Assembly (NCBI GenBank): GCA_963989245.1
Contig: OZ022358.1
Span: 20,926,883-20,990,882, forward strand
Length of the DNA: 64,000 nucleotides
From: Nansenia antarctica
Lineage: Eukaryota > Chordata > Actinopteri > Argentiniformes > Microstomatidae
Direction: 5' to 3'
The stretch's first letter is position 1, and every line of letters begins with the position of its first letter. The notes below the pieces were generated by a model, which saw nothing but the letters and a program-made list of their open reading frames with translations, had not been told where the DNA came from and did no database searches. This document shows, in pieces, positions 50,464 to 60,621 of this stretch. The position numbers and the translations under genes are program-made.

Positions 50464-52969
50464 GGGGGGGGTAGGATTCATTTTCACTTTATGATATCTC
50501 ACCTTGTCTAGGACAAAGATTTCCCCTGGAATCTGAGAGTGAGTTTTGCTAAAGACATCGCTGCTGGAATGGTGAGTATCTCAGCATTAGAGAAGATTAA
50601 ATTTGATAGGAAGTCCTCTTTTCACACTATCCTTTTCTCTTCTCTATCTCTGTGTCTCTCTATCTCTGCCCATCGGTCTCTCCCTTTCTACCCATCTCTC
50701 CTTCTTCCTCTCTCTTACCCTCTTTCCCAGGCATATCTTCACTCCATGAATGTTATCCACCGTGATCTCAACTCCTACAACTGCCTGGTCCGAGAGGTGA
50801 GTATGCAACCCACTCTAAACCTCCTCTTCCCATGTACACATCACGCAGTACTGACATTAAAAATACACGTTATTTGCAATCCTGAGGCTTGTGTTAATTG
50901 ATCTCAAATAAATATTAGTGTAATTATAACCAATATGTACTAATTACCATGTCATTTTCATTTTGCCATGTAATTCTTAAGTATCCGTTAAATAGTCTCT
51001 TACAATAGACTAGAAAATAGACTAGAAAATCATAAATACATAAATACATACAAATAAAGTTACCTCCATCCATACAGCGTGGAGGTAACTGTCTCTTATG
51101 TTCCCCTTACCCCTCTCTCCCTTCTCAGGACCAGAGTGTGGTGGTGGCAGACTTTGGCCTGGCTAGGTTGGTGAGGGAGGAGAGGCCCCAGGGTACGGCA
51201 TCCTCCACTGTGGTCCCCTCGACTGTGGTCCCGTCCACTGTGGTCCCCTCGACTGTGGCCCCCTCCACTGTGGTCCCCTCCACTGTGGTCCCCTCCACTG
51301 TGGTCCCGTCCACTGTGGTCCCCTCCACTGTGGTCCCCTCCACTGTGGTCCCCTCCACTGTGGTCCCCTCCACTGTGGTCCCCTCGACTGTGGTCCCCTC
51401 CACTGTGGTCCCCTCGACTGTGGTCCCCTCGACTGTGGTCCCCTCAGCAGGGAGACTACCCGAGCTCCGCAGGCCAGACCGGAGGAAGAGGTACACCGTG
51501 GTGGGGAACCCGTACTGGATGGCCCCTGAGATGATCCATGGTGAGTATGGCAAAGGGGCTTCGGTAGAACCTATGGGGCTGCAGAGGCAGTGTTTCCCCA
51601 AGAATGTTCCCATAGAGTGTCCAAAGGCCCCCTAAAGTACAGCCAGGGTACTACAAACATGAACACTGTCAAATGATCGTTTTCACCTGCCCCCCCTGGT
51701 CAGTGATGGTCTTTATGTTCTTGTGTAGAGTATAGGATGGAGTAGAGTTTCACCTGTTCTCTGTGGTTCTGTGTTTCCCAGGGAAGAGCTATGATGAACG
51801 AGTAGACATTTTCTCCTTTGGCATCCTGCTGTGTGAGGTAAGAGCGCACGAACAAGCCTCTGCCTTGGGAATGTGGGAATAGAATAGTATAAGAACAGAT
51901 GCTTAAATACTTCTACCTCTTTCAACCTAGATGCCTGAGTTTATTTCACCATGGACCACCTGTTATTGCCTTCTATTTGGACACATTCCAAGGAATGTTC
52001 TCTATCCTATTTAATCAAGTTATTTGTGTGGTGGCGGGACAAAACATCTTCAGATAAAATGTATAATTTCCATATAGAGTTCCCATGTTTATTGAATCTA
52101 AACAAATAATCTCTTTCTACCACGTATCACCACCCTTCCCCAGGTGATAGGCAGAGTGAGTGCTGACCCAGACTACCTTCCCCGGACCCCAGACTTTGGC
52201 CTTAACGTCCCCGGGTTCCTTGAGCAGTACCACCCCCCAGAGTGCCCCCCTGCCTTCCTGCCCTTGGCAGCTCTCTGCTGTGACATGGAAGCAGATACTC
52301 GGTATGATAACCTAGACCACAGTGGGTGACCTATATATAGGTCTAACCAGGGTCTCGCCCATCCTCTTTTCTCATTCACTCCTCATGTGTCTTGTACCTA
52401 CCCCCCCCCCCCCCCCTCTCTCTCTCTCTCTCCCTCTCAGCCCTTCCTTCACTAAGTTGGATGAGTTGCTAGAGAACCTGCTGATGCATCTGGACATCAG
52501 GCTTCCGCTCCTGTCTGAGTTGGAACATCTCTGTCTGGCCTTCTGGAAGAACCACAGCCAGGACCACAACCCTGCGCATGAACACAACCACTCAGAACCC
52601 CAGAAACACCCCAGCCTCGACTGCAACCGTCCTCTGGACTGTGACCACAACACCACACAGCCCCATGACCGTGGCCAGTGTCAGAGCCAACATGGTCACT
52701 ATCCGTGCTGTGAGCACTCAGAACACCAGAACACCAGTGGCGGGTCTGACCACAAGTCTTTGGACGGAAAGCCTAACCACTCACAGCTCCCCAACCAAAA
52801 CTGCTATGAACACAACCACAACAACCATGTGCACTCAGAGCTTCATAAACCACACTATGACCCCCCCCAGCACCTGAATCTCAGCCCAGTGGCAGCCAGA
52901 GCGCACAGGCCCAGAAGAATATGCAGAGTGGTATGGGACAGAACCACTGAGGACAGCTCATTCCTCTGA
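42386..52969 (+). CDS. limk1: LIM domain kinase 1, 15-exon model
   Basis: LIMK1 phosphorylates cofilin/ADF and so stabilises actin filaments downstream of ROCK/PAK. Exons: 42386-42429, 45120-45258, 45864-45973, 46328-46504, 47213-47318, 48312-48601, 49510-49699, 49994-50080, 50275-50406, 50512-50571, 50731-50796, 51129-51540, 51782-51837, 52144-52301, 52441-52969. They sum to 2,556 nt (851 residues plus stop) with matching phases throughout. Order is part of LIM1, LIM2, PDZ, then a kinase with GKGCFGQAIK, VMVMKE, HRDLNSYNC, DFG and MAPEM. Human LIMK1 is 647 residues; the excess is an activation-segment repeat and a C-terminal tail. It follows eln as in human 7q11.23. The a/b ohnolog is undetermined. 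Confidence 0.93.
42430..45119 (+). other. limk1 intron 1: (GT)n, SINE, repeats
   Basis: A compound (GT)n/(GTGTCT)n tract at 42440-42775, a SINE at 43614-43772, a 175-base repeat at 44590-44765 (second copy 45995-46155), and a (TC)n tract at 45010-45112 that ends at the exon 2 acceptor. I looked here for the exon with the first half of LIM1 and did not find it. Confidence 0.6.
43614..43772 (+). mobile_element. tRNA-derived SINE
   Basis: GGCTGTGGCGCAGGAGGTAG, GGTTCGAGCCCC, GTGTCCTTGGGCAAGACACT, then a shortened tail GGAATAAGGCGCTATATAAT. This is the best-preserved head of this family in the window. Confidence 0.7.
45120..46504 (+). CDS. limk1: limk1 LIM-domain exons 2-4
   Basis: Exon 2 (45120-45258) gives CCECGCILC...LFCKRHYWARYGEHCHGC, the second zinc module of LIM1 and the start of LIM2. 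Exon 3 (45864-45973) continues VAGEQKFHPECFTCMSCGMF and IGDGDSFTLVE. Exon 4 (46328-46504) closes LIM2 with CGHC and leads into the PDZ. LIM2 ligands C-x2-C, H-x2-C and C-x2-C are all visible. The first LIM1 module (C-x2-C ... H-x2-C) is absent from the model. The acceptor of exon 3 follows a 240-base pyrimidine run. Confidence 0.9.
45320..45404. repeat. Near-perfect 40-bp-arm hairpin
   Basis: Left arm 45320-45359 and right arm 45365-45404 are reverse complements at 39 of 40 positions, with a 5-base C loop. It lies in limk1 intron 2. It could be a small palindromic element or a structured RNA. Confidence 0.75.
45589..45860. repeat. (GT)n then long polypyrimidine tract
   Basis: A GT run followed by about 240 bases of C/T only (CTCTCT and CCCTCC words), ending at the exon 3 acceptor of limk1. 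Confidence 0.9.
45995..46155 (+). repeat. Intronic repeat, second copy
   Basis: Shares GACTGCATATACAATGCAGT, GCGGATGTCCTAACAACAAT and GGAATGTTTTGGGACAAC with 44590-44765. There is no ORF. It is probably an unclassified short element or a local duplication. Confidence 0.6.
46505..48311 (+). other. limk1 introns 4 and 5
   Basis: Apart from exon 5 (47213-47318) and the tandem repeat above, this stretch has a diverged LINE-like tail (TAATAAAGTTTTCAATCAAT, 47140-47163) and unassigned unique sequence. No further exon was seen. Confidence 0.4.
46745..46965 (+). repeat. Tandem ~124-bp duplication in limk1 intron 4
   Basis: The block starting GCACATGGTCAAGTTTAGAC occurs at 46745 and 46869, each containing two GCCACTCAAAAGGGCA words. 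No coding value. Confidence 0.7.
47213..48601 (+). CDS. limk1: limk1 PDZ and linker exons 5-6
   Basis: Exon 5 (47213-47318) encodes IHVGDKVLEINGTPVQN and IPLDE, the core of the LIMK PDZ domain. Exon 6 (48312-48601) completes it (INRVIQDPSRPLQLTVEH) and then runs into a Pro/Asp/Glu-rich linker. The linker between PDZ and kinase is variable in the family. Exon 6 ends CT|GTAAGA, joining to the RSCSID stretch. Confidence 0.9.
48602..49509 (+). other. limk1 intron 6
   Basis: Contains (TAA)n plus a LINE-tail word (TTTGTATAGCGCTTTTCTGA, 49039-49058), a short THAP-like fragment (49076-49162) and a poly-C tract (49478-49500) acting as pyrimidine tract for exon 7. Confidence 0.5.
49076..49162 (+). pseudogene. 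THAP-domain-like fragment
   Basis: Encodes MGKTGKCCVPCCMNRSESKK and then LNCHSTA. The C-x4-C pattern and NRSESKK...H resemble the start of THAP zinc fingers (C2CH), found in THAP genes and P-element-like transposases. It stops after 28 residues. It is too short to be sure. Confidence 0.3.
49510..52301 (+). CDS. limk1: limk1 kinase domain exons 7-14
   Basis: Exon 7 carries RSCSIDKSPLSPGA, the Ser-rich SESLRM region and the Gly loop GKGCFGQAIK (residues ~343-352). Exon 8 has VMVMKE (Lys ~365). Exons 9-10 span the N-lobe and hinge. Exon 11 has IHRDLNSYNC (Asp ~457). Exon 12 has DFG (~475), a 16-unit STVVP insert (~493-572), then RRKRYTVVGNPYWMAPEM. The Thr (~590) aligns with human Thr508, the ROCK/PAK target. 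Exons 13-14 cover the C-lobe (SYDERVDIFSFGILLCE, DPDYLPRTPDFGLNVPGF). All catalytic motifs are intact, so an active kinase is plausible. Confidence 0.93.
51204..51443 (+). repeat. Coding 15-bp minisatellite in the kinase activation segment
   Basis: Sixteen tandem units of TCCACTGTGGTCCCC with TCG/TCC and CCG/CCC variants; one unit reads GCC for GTC. It encodes (STVVP)n in the same frame as the kinase, with no stop or frameshift. Confidence 0.95.
52441..52969 (+). CDS. limk1: limk1 last exon with His-rich tail
   Basis: It starts by completing RPSFTKLDELLENLLMHLD and the helical kinase end (LEHLCLAFWKN). Then come about 130 residues very rich in His, Asn, Gln and Ser (for example CYEHNHNNHVHSELHKPHYD), with about 22 His in 110 residues and a few Cys. 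It closes RRICRVVWDRTTEDSSFL and TGA at 52967. Human LIMK1 ends soon after the kinase, so this tail is unusual. Confidence 0.88.
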
Positions 52970-53051
52970 CTCTGAAAACAATGGAGAGAGATGCTAGAGA
53001 AAGGTTTAGGCTACTAAGTTAATTTCATCAGGATTATAATTATTATTGTTA

Positions 53052-53101
<50 letters not shown>

Positions 53102-53389
53102 GTATTACAAGCATTATCATTTTGGATGAAAACATTAAGATGAAGATGGATGGAGGAGGATAAAAATGATGACATAAAATAGACCTACAGCATAAATAAT
53201 ATATGATGTATCCATTTTGATATGGCCTTTCTAATGTAATGGATTGTTTTCATCTTTTTGTAGTTAGGCCTACGTTTTAATGCATTTTTGTATTTCCTTA
53301 ACTGAAAGCTGTGGAACATGCTGCACTTTAAACTGTCATCATATAATACATTGTAGGCTAACTGCAATACATTTGCTGCTCCAAATAAA
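52970..53389 (+). other. limk1: limk1 3' UTR
   Basis: Includes an (ATT)n tract at 53040-53100 and ends with AATAAA at 53384-53389. No other gene was seen. Confidence 0.6.
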
Positions 53390-53527
53390 AGTAATTGTTT
53401 TTGAGGATATCTAATTATTTAACTAATGAATTGGTCGTCCGTTCGTTCATTGTAACACGTTTCTTGTTATTTCCAATGTTGTCACGTACCAACGCCTCTT
53501 TCAAAGGACGTCAGGGTCACATAGCGT

Positions 53528-54126
53528 GAGTTTAGAATGATACGGTTCTATCTCCGTTTAGAATGATAAGGTTCTATCTCCGTTTAGAATGATAAGGTTC
53601 TATCTCCGTTTAGAATGATAAGGTTCTATCTCCGTTTAGAATGATAAAGTTCTATCTCCGTTTAGAATGAGAAGGTTCTATCTCCGTTTAGAATGATAAG
53701 GTTCTATCTCCGTTTAGAATGATAAGGTTCTATCTCCGTTCGAATGATAAGGTTATCTCCGTTTAGAATGATAAGGTTCTATCTCCGTTCGAATGATAAG
53801 GTTATCTCCGTTTAGAATGATAAGGTTCTATCTCCGTTTAGAATGATAAGGTTCCATCTCCGTTTAGAATGATAAGGTTCTTTCTCCGTTTAGAATGATA
53901 AGGTTCTATCTCCGTTTAGGGCAGTTCAGAGATATTGAGCGTCAAAGTGTACATTCCATTATGTTTTGTGAGATGGGACCTTTGTATTTTATTAATTACT
54001 AACTCAAAAATTTCAACATTTTAAAAATAACCACACAGGCATTAATAAACACCTATGGATCAGATTATGTAAAAAAAAAAAAATTTGACCAAAAATGGAG
54101 ATAGAACCTTAACGCCACGATAGAAT
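53528..54126. mobile_element. MITE copy with expanded internal satellite
   Basis: The ends (GCGTGAGTTTAGAATGATAC ... GGAGATAGAACCTTAACGCC) and the interior match the MITE at 25620-25876. Here the subterminal 26-bp unit TTTAGAATGATAAGGTTCTA plus TCTCCG is repeated about 15 times (53530-53919), including two 23-bp variants. Confidence 0.75.
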
Positions 54127-54254
54127 GAACATTCTAATCATGCGCGCGCGAACATTCCACAAAGCAGCTCGAGACGCAACATATTTATTTTCAAACGACT
54201 CGACTGGAAATATTCAGTTTCAGTTTGATTCATCGCTCGACAAGAAAGTTCACC

Positions 54255-57200
54255 ATGGACTCCGACGAACAAGGTAAATAAATAGCCTATTAGTAGATAA
54301 TAGTGTACCAAACATGTCAGCTTCTGCCTTGCTTACGATATGTTAAGACTTTATAATTAGTTACAGTCCAATATCTAAACTAGTTAGTGTTTTGTCAGCT
54401 AACTAATTAGCCTGCTAACTGCTGCTAGCCATCTGGTTGTAATCCCTCACGTGATGCTTCATCAACATCAACTTGTGTTTGGCCTCATAACTGATGGCCT
54501 GTCATTAAATATGTTAGAAAGCTAGCTAAGCTAAGCGATAGTTAATAGTTTCATTTTATTTTGGGGGTTTGCTACATTACTTGTATGTCCATTTCCCCAC
54601 TTCAGGCACACCGACCGAGGAGGATCCACAAGGTAGCTGACATTAGTGACTAACGTTGATAACGTGTAATAACGTATGCAGGTCATTTGTTTATACGGTG
54701 CCTTTTCCGTCCCCAGTACAAATCATGTTGTATTTTGTCTAAATTTGGACAAATACTAATTTCATTAGTTTTTTCATGTATAGTCAATTGTTATTCATTA
54801 TGAATACAACAATAATAATAATAACTTTTATTTGTATAGCGCTTTTCCTGCAAACGTTGCAGCTCAAAGTGCTCCAATCATTATATAATCATAATTTAAT
54901 TTAATTTAGTCATTTAAAGGCAATGAATAATAAATACTTATGGAGGAAACGGTACATAGATGATAGAATTAGCAAAACTCCAAATATGAACTACATCAAA
55001 TGGGAAAATCATCTGCCAAAAACAATTTCTGGATATTAAATAAATAAATCAGGGGCAAGATGCTCTCATAAAATCGTCTTATACAGTAAATGTCTTAAAC
55101 ACAGTAAATGTCTTCAACAATTATTAGGGCTTCCAAGTCTTTATTTTTTATTTTTATTTTTTTTACATTTTAAAAGCTTTGGTTAAAGATGTCAATGGGA
55201 TTTTGCCATGTCCCCAGTGTTGTTCATTCAACTTCAATCTAAAAAATAACTAATAAAAACATATACATTTCCAAATATGTTATTATTATTACATTTTTCT
55301 GAGCAATATCTATTGAATCAAATATAGTTTGTATCCCCCCCAAAATAATTTTGTACAAAAAATTAAGGTGGTATCCACTTGTTGAGTTAATGTCCCTTTA
55401 AAAAGCAAAACATATTTCTCAATCACATCACTCTCATGAGGTGACATCACATCAGTGGAGGGGATTTCAAATGTGGTAAGCTGTGTGATTTTCTACCTAT
55501 TTTACCATCTGCTTTGGATGTTTTTATCAAGTGAGTTTAATGTGGTTGGTCATAATGTGTCCACCCTGTTAGGCCTAAATATTGAGGAGATCAATCAAAT
55601 TGAATAATAATAAGTGTTTAGTGCAAATTAGATTCCTCATCAAGTATTCATGGTCATGCTAGGCATTATGCTAACACAGGCAGGCTAAAGGCTAACTTGT
55701 TAGTTTCCACTCTGTTAGCCCTATTCAACTAACAGAGTGTATTCTAAATAAAATACAATTTAGGTGCCTGAGCTCGACCACTATGTTTTTCAGCAAGTTA
55801 GATATGTCCTTTATATAATAGAACATTAAAATATAGGTAAATCAACAATTTATTTTTCAGAAGTTATGAAGTCCAAATGGCACCCTATTAAAAAAATGAC
55901 CCATGCCTTTTCTGCTCTCTGAATTGCTTGAATGAGAACGCATCATGAACACAGGTGTATGAAATCTGACAGTCTCTGTCGACCCCTGGAGGTTAATTTA
56001 AGTAGTATAGGGTTAGGGTTAGGGTTGAATGACGTCTTTCTTCCTTCTCTTCATGTGGTTGATGTGTGACCATTTGATGTGACAATCTATCTATCCCTCT
56101 CTCCTCTGCCACCTTACCTGCACTGCGCTCAGATGGAGGTAGAAGTGTCCTTGGTCTGGACAGTTTCCTTTGGGGACCCCCTGGGTACAGTTCAAGGCTA
56201 GCAGAGGACAGGGGCGTATGGTTAGCATCCAGACATGTTGGCTTCTCCTCCCTCCCTAACCACCAGACCGCTTCCACCTCCAACACCTCTGAGACTTCGT
56301 ACCGTCCTCCACGACCCATGTCGTGTCCAATGGTAAGCCTCGACCCTTATGACTCTGATAAGGTAATGTTCTAAGGAACAGATCTATGATAATCTTTCCA
56401 TCTTTCTTATCTGACGCTTTTATCCAAAGTGACTTACATTGCAGTGAGTGCATACATTTTCTTTCAGTGTGTTCGCAGCGGGAATCGAACGCACAACCTA
56501 AGCGTTGTTATCACCATGCTCTACCTACTGAGCCACATCATACAATGGTTTATGTCTTTACCTAGCAACGTACACTACTACCAACCTACACAAACATGTA
56601 GGTTAGTTGGCTAGCTACCTATCAAACCAGCTACATGAGCTGTACACAGTTAAATCAACTGCTTATTGGGAAAAGAGAAACATTTTCTCCCAATTGATGT
56701 GTATTCTCTACCCTCTTCCTTCTGGTCTCTTATTTGCACCCTGTTCAGACAATGAGGTAGGACCTTTGGCTACACAAATGTTTTTATAATAGTCTAATAT
56801 GTATAGTAGATTGATTGATTGTTTGTTTGTTTTTGTGTGTATGTTAGATGTACATCTCCAACCCCCCACCCTCACCAGTGGGCCGGCAGACCCCCGTTAC
56901 CGGGGTTGGGCATGGGCAACCCCTTAAAGCCCCTGGGACGATAGCAGGGGATAGGGGCGTAGGGTTAGCATCCAGACATGTTGGCTTCTCCTCCCTCCCT
57001 GACCACCAGACCGCTTCCACCTCCAACACCCCTGAGACTTCGTACCGTCCTCCACGACCCATGTCGTGTCCAATGGGAAGCCTCGACCCTTATGACTCTG
57101 ATGAGGTAATGTTCTAAGGAACAGATCTATGATCATCTTTCCATCTTTCTTATCTGACGCTTTTATCCAAAGTGACTTACATTGCAGTGAGTGCATACAT

Positions 57201-60187
57201 TTCCTTTCAGTGTGTTCGCAGCGGGAATCGAACGCACAACCTAAGCGTTGTTATCACCATGCTCTACCTACTGAGCCACATCATACAATGGTTTATGTCT
57301 TTACCTAGCAACGTACACTACTACCAACCTACACAAACATGTAGGTTAGTTGGCTAGCTACCTATCAAACCAGCTACATGAGCTGTACACAGTTAAATCA
57401 TAGTCATAAAACACAGTTAAATCATAAACCTCAACTATCATCCCAGTCCCGAAGAAAAGCACGGTGAGCTGCCTAAACGACTACCGCCCGGTGGCACTCA
57501 CACCAATCATCATGAAGTGCTTCGAGAAACTAGTCCGGGCCCACATACTCACACGCCTCCCGCCCAACCTGGATCCATACCAGTTCGCCTACAGAGCCCA
57601 CAGGTCCACAGAGGACGCCATAGCGACGACTCTCCACGCCACTCTATCCCACCTGGAGAGGGGAAACAGCTACGCGAGACTGCTCTTCGTGGACTTCAGC
57701 TCCGCCTTCAACACCATCCTTCCAGACAGGCTAGTGACCAAACTACTAGACCTGGGTCTATCACACTCTATATGTGCGTGGATCAAGGACTTCCTGACCG
57801 ACCGCCCCCAGAGGGTGCGGGTGGGCCCCCACACCTCCACAGCCCTCAGCCTCAGCACTGGGTCCCCCCAGGGCTGCGTGCTAAGCCCCATCCTCTACAA
57901 CCTCTACACCCACGACTTCACCCCCGTCCACCCCAGCAACTACATCGTTAAGTTTGCAGACGACACCACCGTGGTGGGATGTATCTCGGGGGGGGGACGA
58001 GGCGGCGTACAGGGATGAGGTAGAGCAACTGAGCAAGCTGTGCAAGGTTAACAACCTGCTGCTAAACAAGTCAAAGACCCAGGAATTCATCGTAGACTTC
58101 AGGAGGAAAAAGTCCGAGATCCAGCCCCTGCTCATCGACGGAGAGAGCGTGGAGAGAGTCTCAACCCTCCGATTCCTGGGACATCACATGCGGGATGACC
58201 TGGCCTGGAAGGACAACACAAAAGGCACCATCAAGAGGGCACAACAGCGGCTATACACCCTGAGATGCCTCAGGAAAGAACACAACAAGCAGGAGATACT
58301 GGTGGCCTTCTACCGCGGCGCAGTGGAGAGCATCCTCACCTACGGCATCTGCAACTGGTTCTACAGCTGCACAACAGCGGAGAGAAACGCGCTACAGAGA
58401 GTCGTGAGAACAGCACAGAAGATCACCGGCGCCCCCATCCCCTCTCTGGAAGAGCTGTACAACACACGCTGTCTCAGGAAGGCCTCCAAGATCTCCAGGG
58501 ACCCGACCCACCCTGGGCACGTACACTTTATCAGGCTGCCCTCGAAAAGGAGGTACAGGACCCCGGCCGCTAAGACAAACAGACTGAAGAACTGCTTCTA
58601 CCACAGGGCCGTCAAGGCCCTGAACACAGCAAAGGCCTAAGTTCTGGGCCCAGGACAGTCTGGACGGATTGTATGGCAGCTAGTGCTGAGGCACAAACAT
58701 GTACATTTCAAGCCTGCAAACTGTGACACTTTAAATAACGTGAAAAAATACTTTTGTGCAATATGACAACCCTAGTTGACTATCTGTGCAGTATAGTACA
58801 GTGGATTGTGTACATAGCCTTTATTTATGTAAACCAGCTCCTTACCTTCTTGTGATTTTATTCTTTTTCTAAAAGTTTTTTTTTTTCTCCCTTTCCTAAC
58901 ACCAGGGGAGCCACCCCTCCTAAATTTCGTTGTTTGGTACCTGTACTGTAGCAATGACAATAAAGTCCATTCATTCATTCATTCATTCATTCATTCAACT
59001 GCTTATTGGGAAAAGAGAAACATTTTCTCCCAATTGATGTGTATTCTCTACCCTCTTCCTTCTGGTCTCTTATTTGCACCCTGTTCAGACAATGAGGTAG
59101 GACCTTTGGCTACACAAATGTTTTTATAATAGTCTAATATGTATAGTAGATTGATTGATTGTTTGTTTGTTTTTGTGTGTATGTTAGATGTACATCTCCA
59201 ACCCCCCACCCTCACCAGTGGGCCGGCAGACCCCCGTTACCGCGGTTGGGACTGGGCAACCCCTTAAAGCCCCTGGGACGATAGCAGGGGACAGGGGCGT
59301 ACGGTTAGCATCCAGAAATGTTGGCTTCTCCTCCCACCCTGACCTCCAGACCGCTTCCACCTCCAACACCTCTGAGACTTCGTACCGTCCTCCACGACCC
59401 ACGTTGTGTCCCTGTGGAAGATTCGACCCTTATGACTTTGATGAGGTAATGTTCTAAGGAACAGATCTATGATCATCTTTCCATCTTTCTTATCTGACGC
59501 TTTTATCCAAAGTGACTTACATTGCAGTGAGTGCATACATTTCCTTTCAGTGTTTTCGCAGCGGGAATCGAATGCACAACCTAAGCGTTGTTATCACCAT
59601 GCTCTACCTACTGAGCCACATCATACAATGGTTTATGTCTTTACCTAGCAACGTACACTACTACCAACCTACACAAAAATGTAGGTTAGTTGGCTAGCTA
59701 CCTATCAAACCAGCTCATGAGCTGAACACAGTTAAATCAACTGCTTATTGGGAAAAGAGAAACATTTTCTCCCAATTGATGTGTATTCTCTACCCTCTTC
59801 CTTCTGGTCTCTTATTTGCACCCTGTTCAGACAATGAGGTAGGACCTTTGGCTACACAAATGTTTTTATAATAGTCTAATATGTATAGTAGATTGATTGA
59901 TTGTTTGTTTGTTTTTGTGTGTATGTTAGATGTACATCTCCAACCCCCCACCCTCACCAGTGGGCCGGCAGACCCCCGTTACCGCGGTTGGGACTCGGCA
60001 ACCCCTTAAAGCCCCTGGGACGATAGCAGGGGACAGGGGCGTACGGTTAGCATCCAGAAATGTTGGCTTCTCCTCCCACCCTGACCTCCAGACCGCTTCC
60101 ACCTCCAACACCTCTGAGACTTCGTACCGTCCTCCACGACCCACGTTGTGTCCCTGTGGAAGATTCGACCCTTATGACTCTGATAAG
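54255..60187 (+). CDS. Unrecognised gene with tandem exons (partial model)
   Basis: The start ATG at 54255 is in a strong CACCATGG context. Exon 1 54255-54273 (MDSDEQ) and exon 2 54606-54632 (GTPTEEDPQ) join in phase to exon 3 56133-56362 (DGGRSVLGLDSFLWG ... DPYDSDK). Then three phase 0-0 exons of 258 nt follow: 56848-57105, 59188-59445, 59930-60187. Each has MYISNPPPSPVGRQTPV at the start, then HVGFSSLPDHQTASTSN, TSYRPPRP and DPYDSDE. The product would be acidic at the N-terminus and Pro/Ser/Thr rich, with repeated PxxP-like modules. I know no family for it and no later exon or stop is assigned. In human, EIF4H follows LIMK1, but this is not EIF4H. Confidence 0.5.
54633..56132 (+). other. 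Intron 2 of the unrecognised gene
   Basis: A 1.5-kb AT-rich stretch. It contains an inverted LINE 3' tail (54808-54925, AGCGCTTTTCCTGCAAACGT) matching that at 34705-34830. It ends near GGGTTAGGGTTAGGGTT (56009-56025), a short telomere-like run. No exon was recognised. Confidence 0.45.
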
Positions 60188-60362
60188 GTAATGTTCTAAG
60201 GAACAGATCTATGATCATCTTTCCATCTTTCTTATCTGACGCTTTTATCCAAAGTGACTTACATTGCAGTGAGTGCATACATTTTCTTTCAGTGTGTTCC
60301 CAGCGGGAATCGAACGCACAACCTAAGCGTTGTTATCACCATGCTCTACCTACTGAGCCAAA
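56133..60362 (+). repeat. Tandem ~742-bp exon-bearing units
   Basis: A unit with intron, 258-nt exon and a SINE-like tail piece (GCTTTTATCCAAAGTGACTT ... CGAACGCACAACCTAAGCGT) is present at 56657-57391, 58996-59739 and 59740-60362. A diverged first member carries exon 56133-56362. Period between the last two exons is 742 bases. Units 3 and 4 share private variants (ACGTTGTGTCCCTGTGGAAG). Confidence 0.8.
57392..58995 (+). mobile_element. 5'-truncated non-LTR retrotransposon
   Basis: RT domain in two frames. First LNDYRPVALTPIIMKCFEKL, LLFVDFSSAFNTI, GSPQGCVLSPILYN and FADDTTVVG (57464-57980). After a G-run (57986-57994) the frame shifts, and the rest (57990-58640) has RFLGHHM, GICNWFYSC and KITGAPIPSLEELY. 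The tail ends ACAATAAAGTCC plus (ATTC)n. It splits one tandem unit between AGTTAAATCA and AACTGCTT, so it is younger than that duplication. Rex/CR1-like; clade not certain. Confidence 0.85.
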
Positions 60363-60621
60363 CGTTGAAAATCAATGACACACTCGCTAGTCAAGCCAAA
60401 ATGTTGCAATGCAATGGATTCAGTGAGTAATCCCCACTACTCTACACTAACTAGGTAGTTGATTTGAGTAGTGATTTTGTTTTTCTTAGCCCTTCTATAT
60501 GTCACTTATTTCATCAATCATGAATTTCATTTTGATATTATCACCGTCGAGGCTGGGTTAGACAGGTTGTAGGTTCTGATACCAGAATCTTGAAACCAGG
60601 AGCTCATAACCAGTAGAGAAT

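Noticed and set aside
56009..56025. Telomeric repeat (GGGTTA)n
   Set aside because: Fewer than three units; chance or very short interstitial run.
56749..56758. Possible 8-nt microexon (CAG|ACAATGAG|GTAGGA) in each tandem unit of the unknown gene
   Set aside because: Eight bases would break the phase 0-0 chain between the 258-nt exons. It could work only directly after a phase-1 exon.
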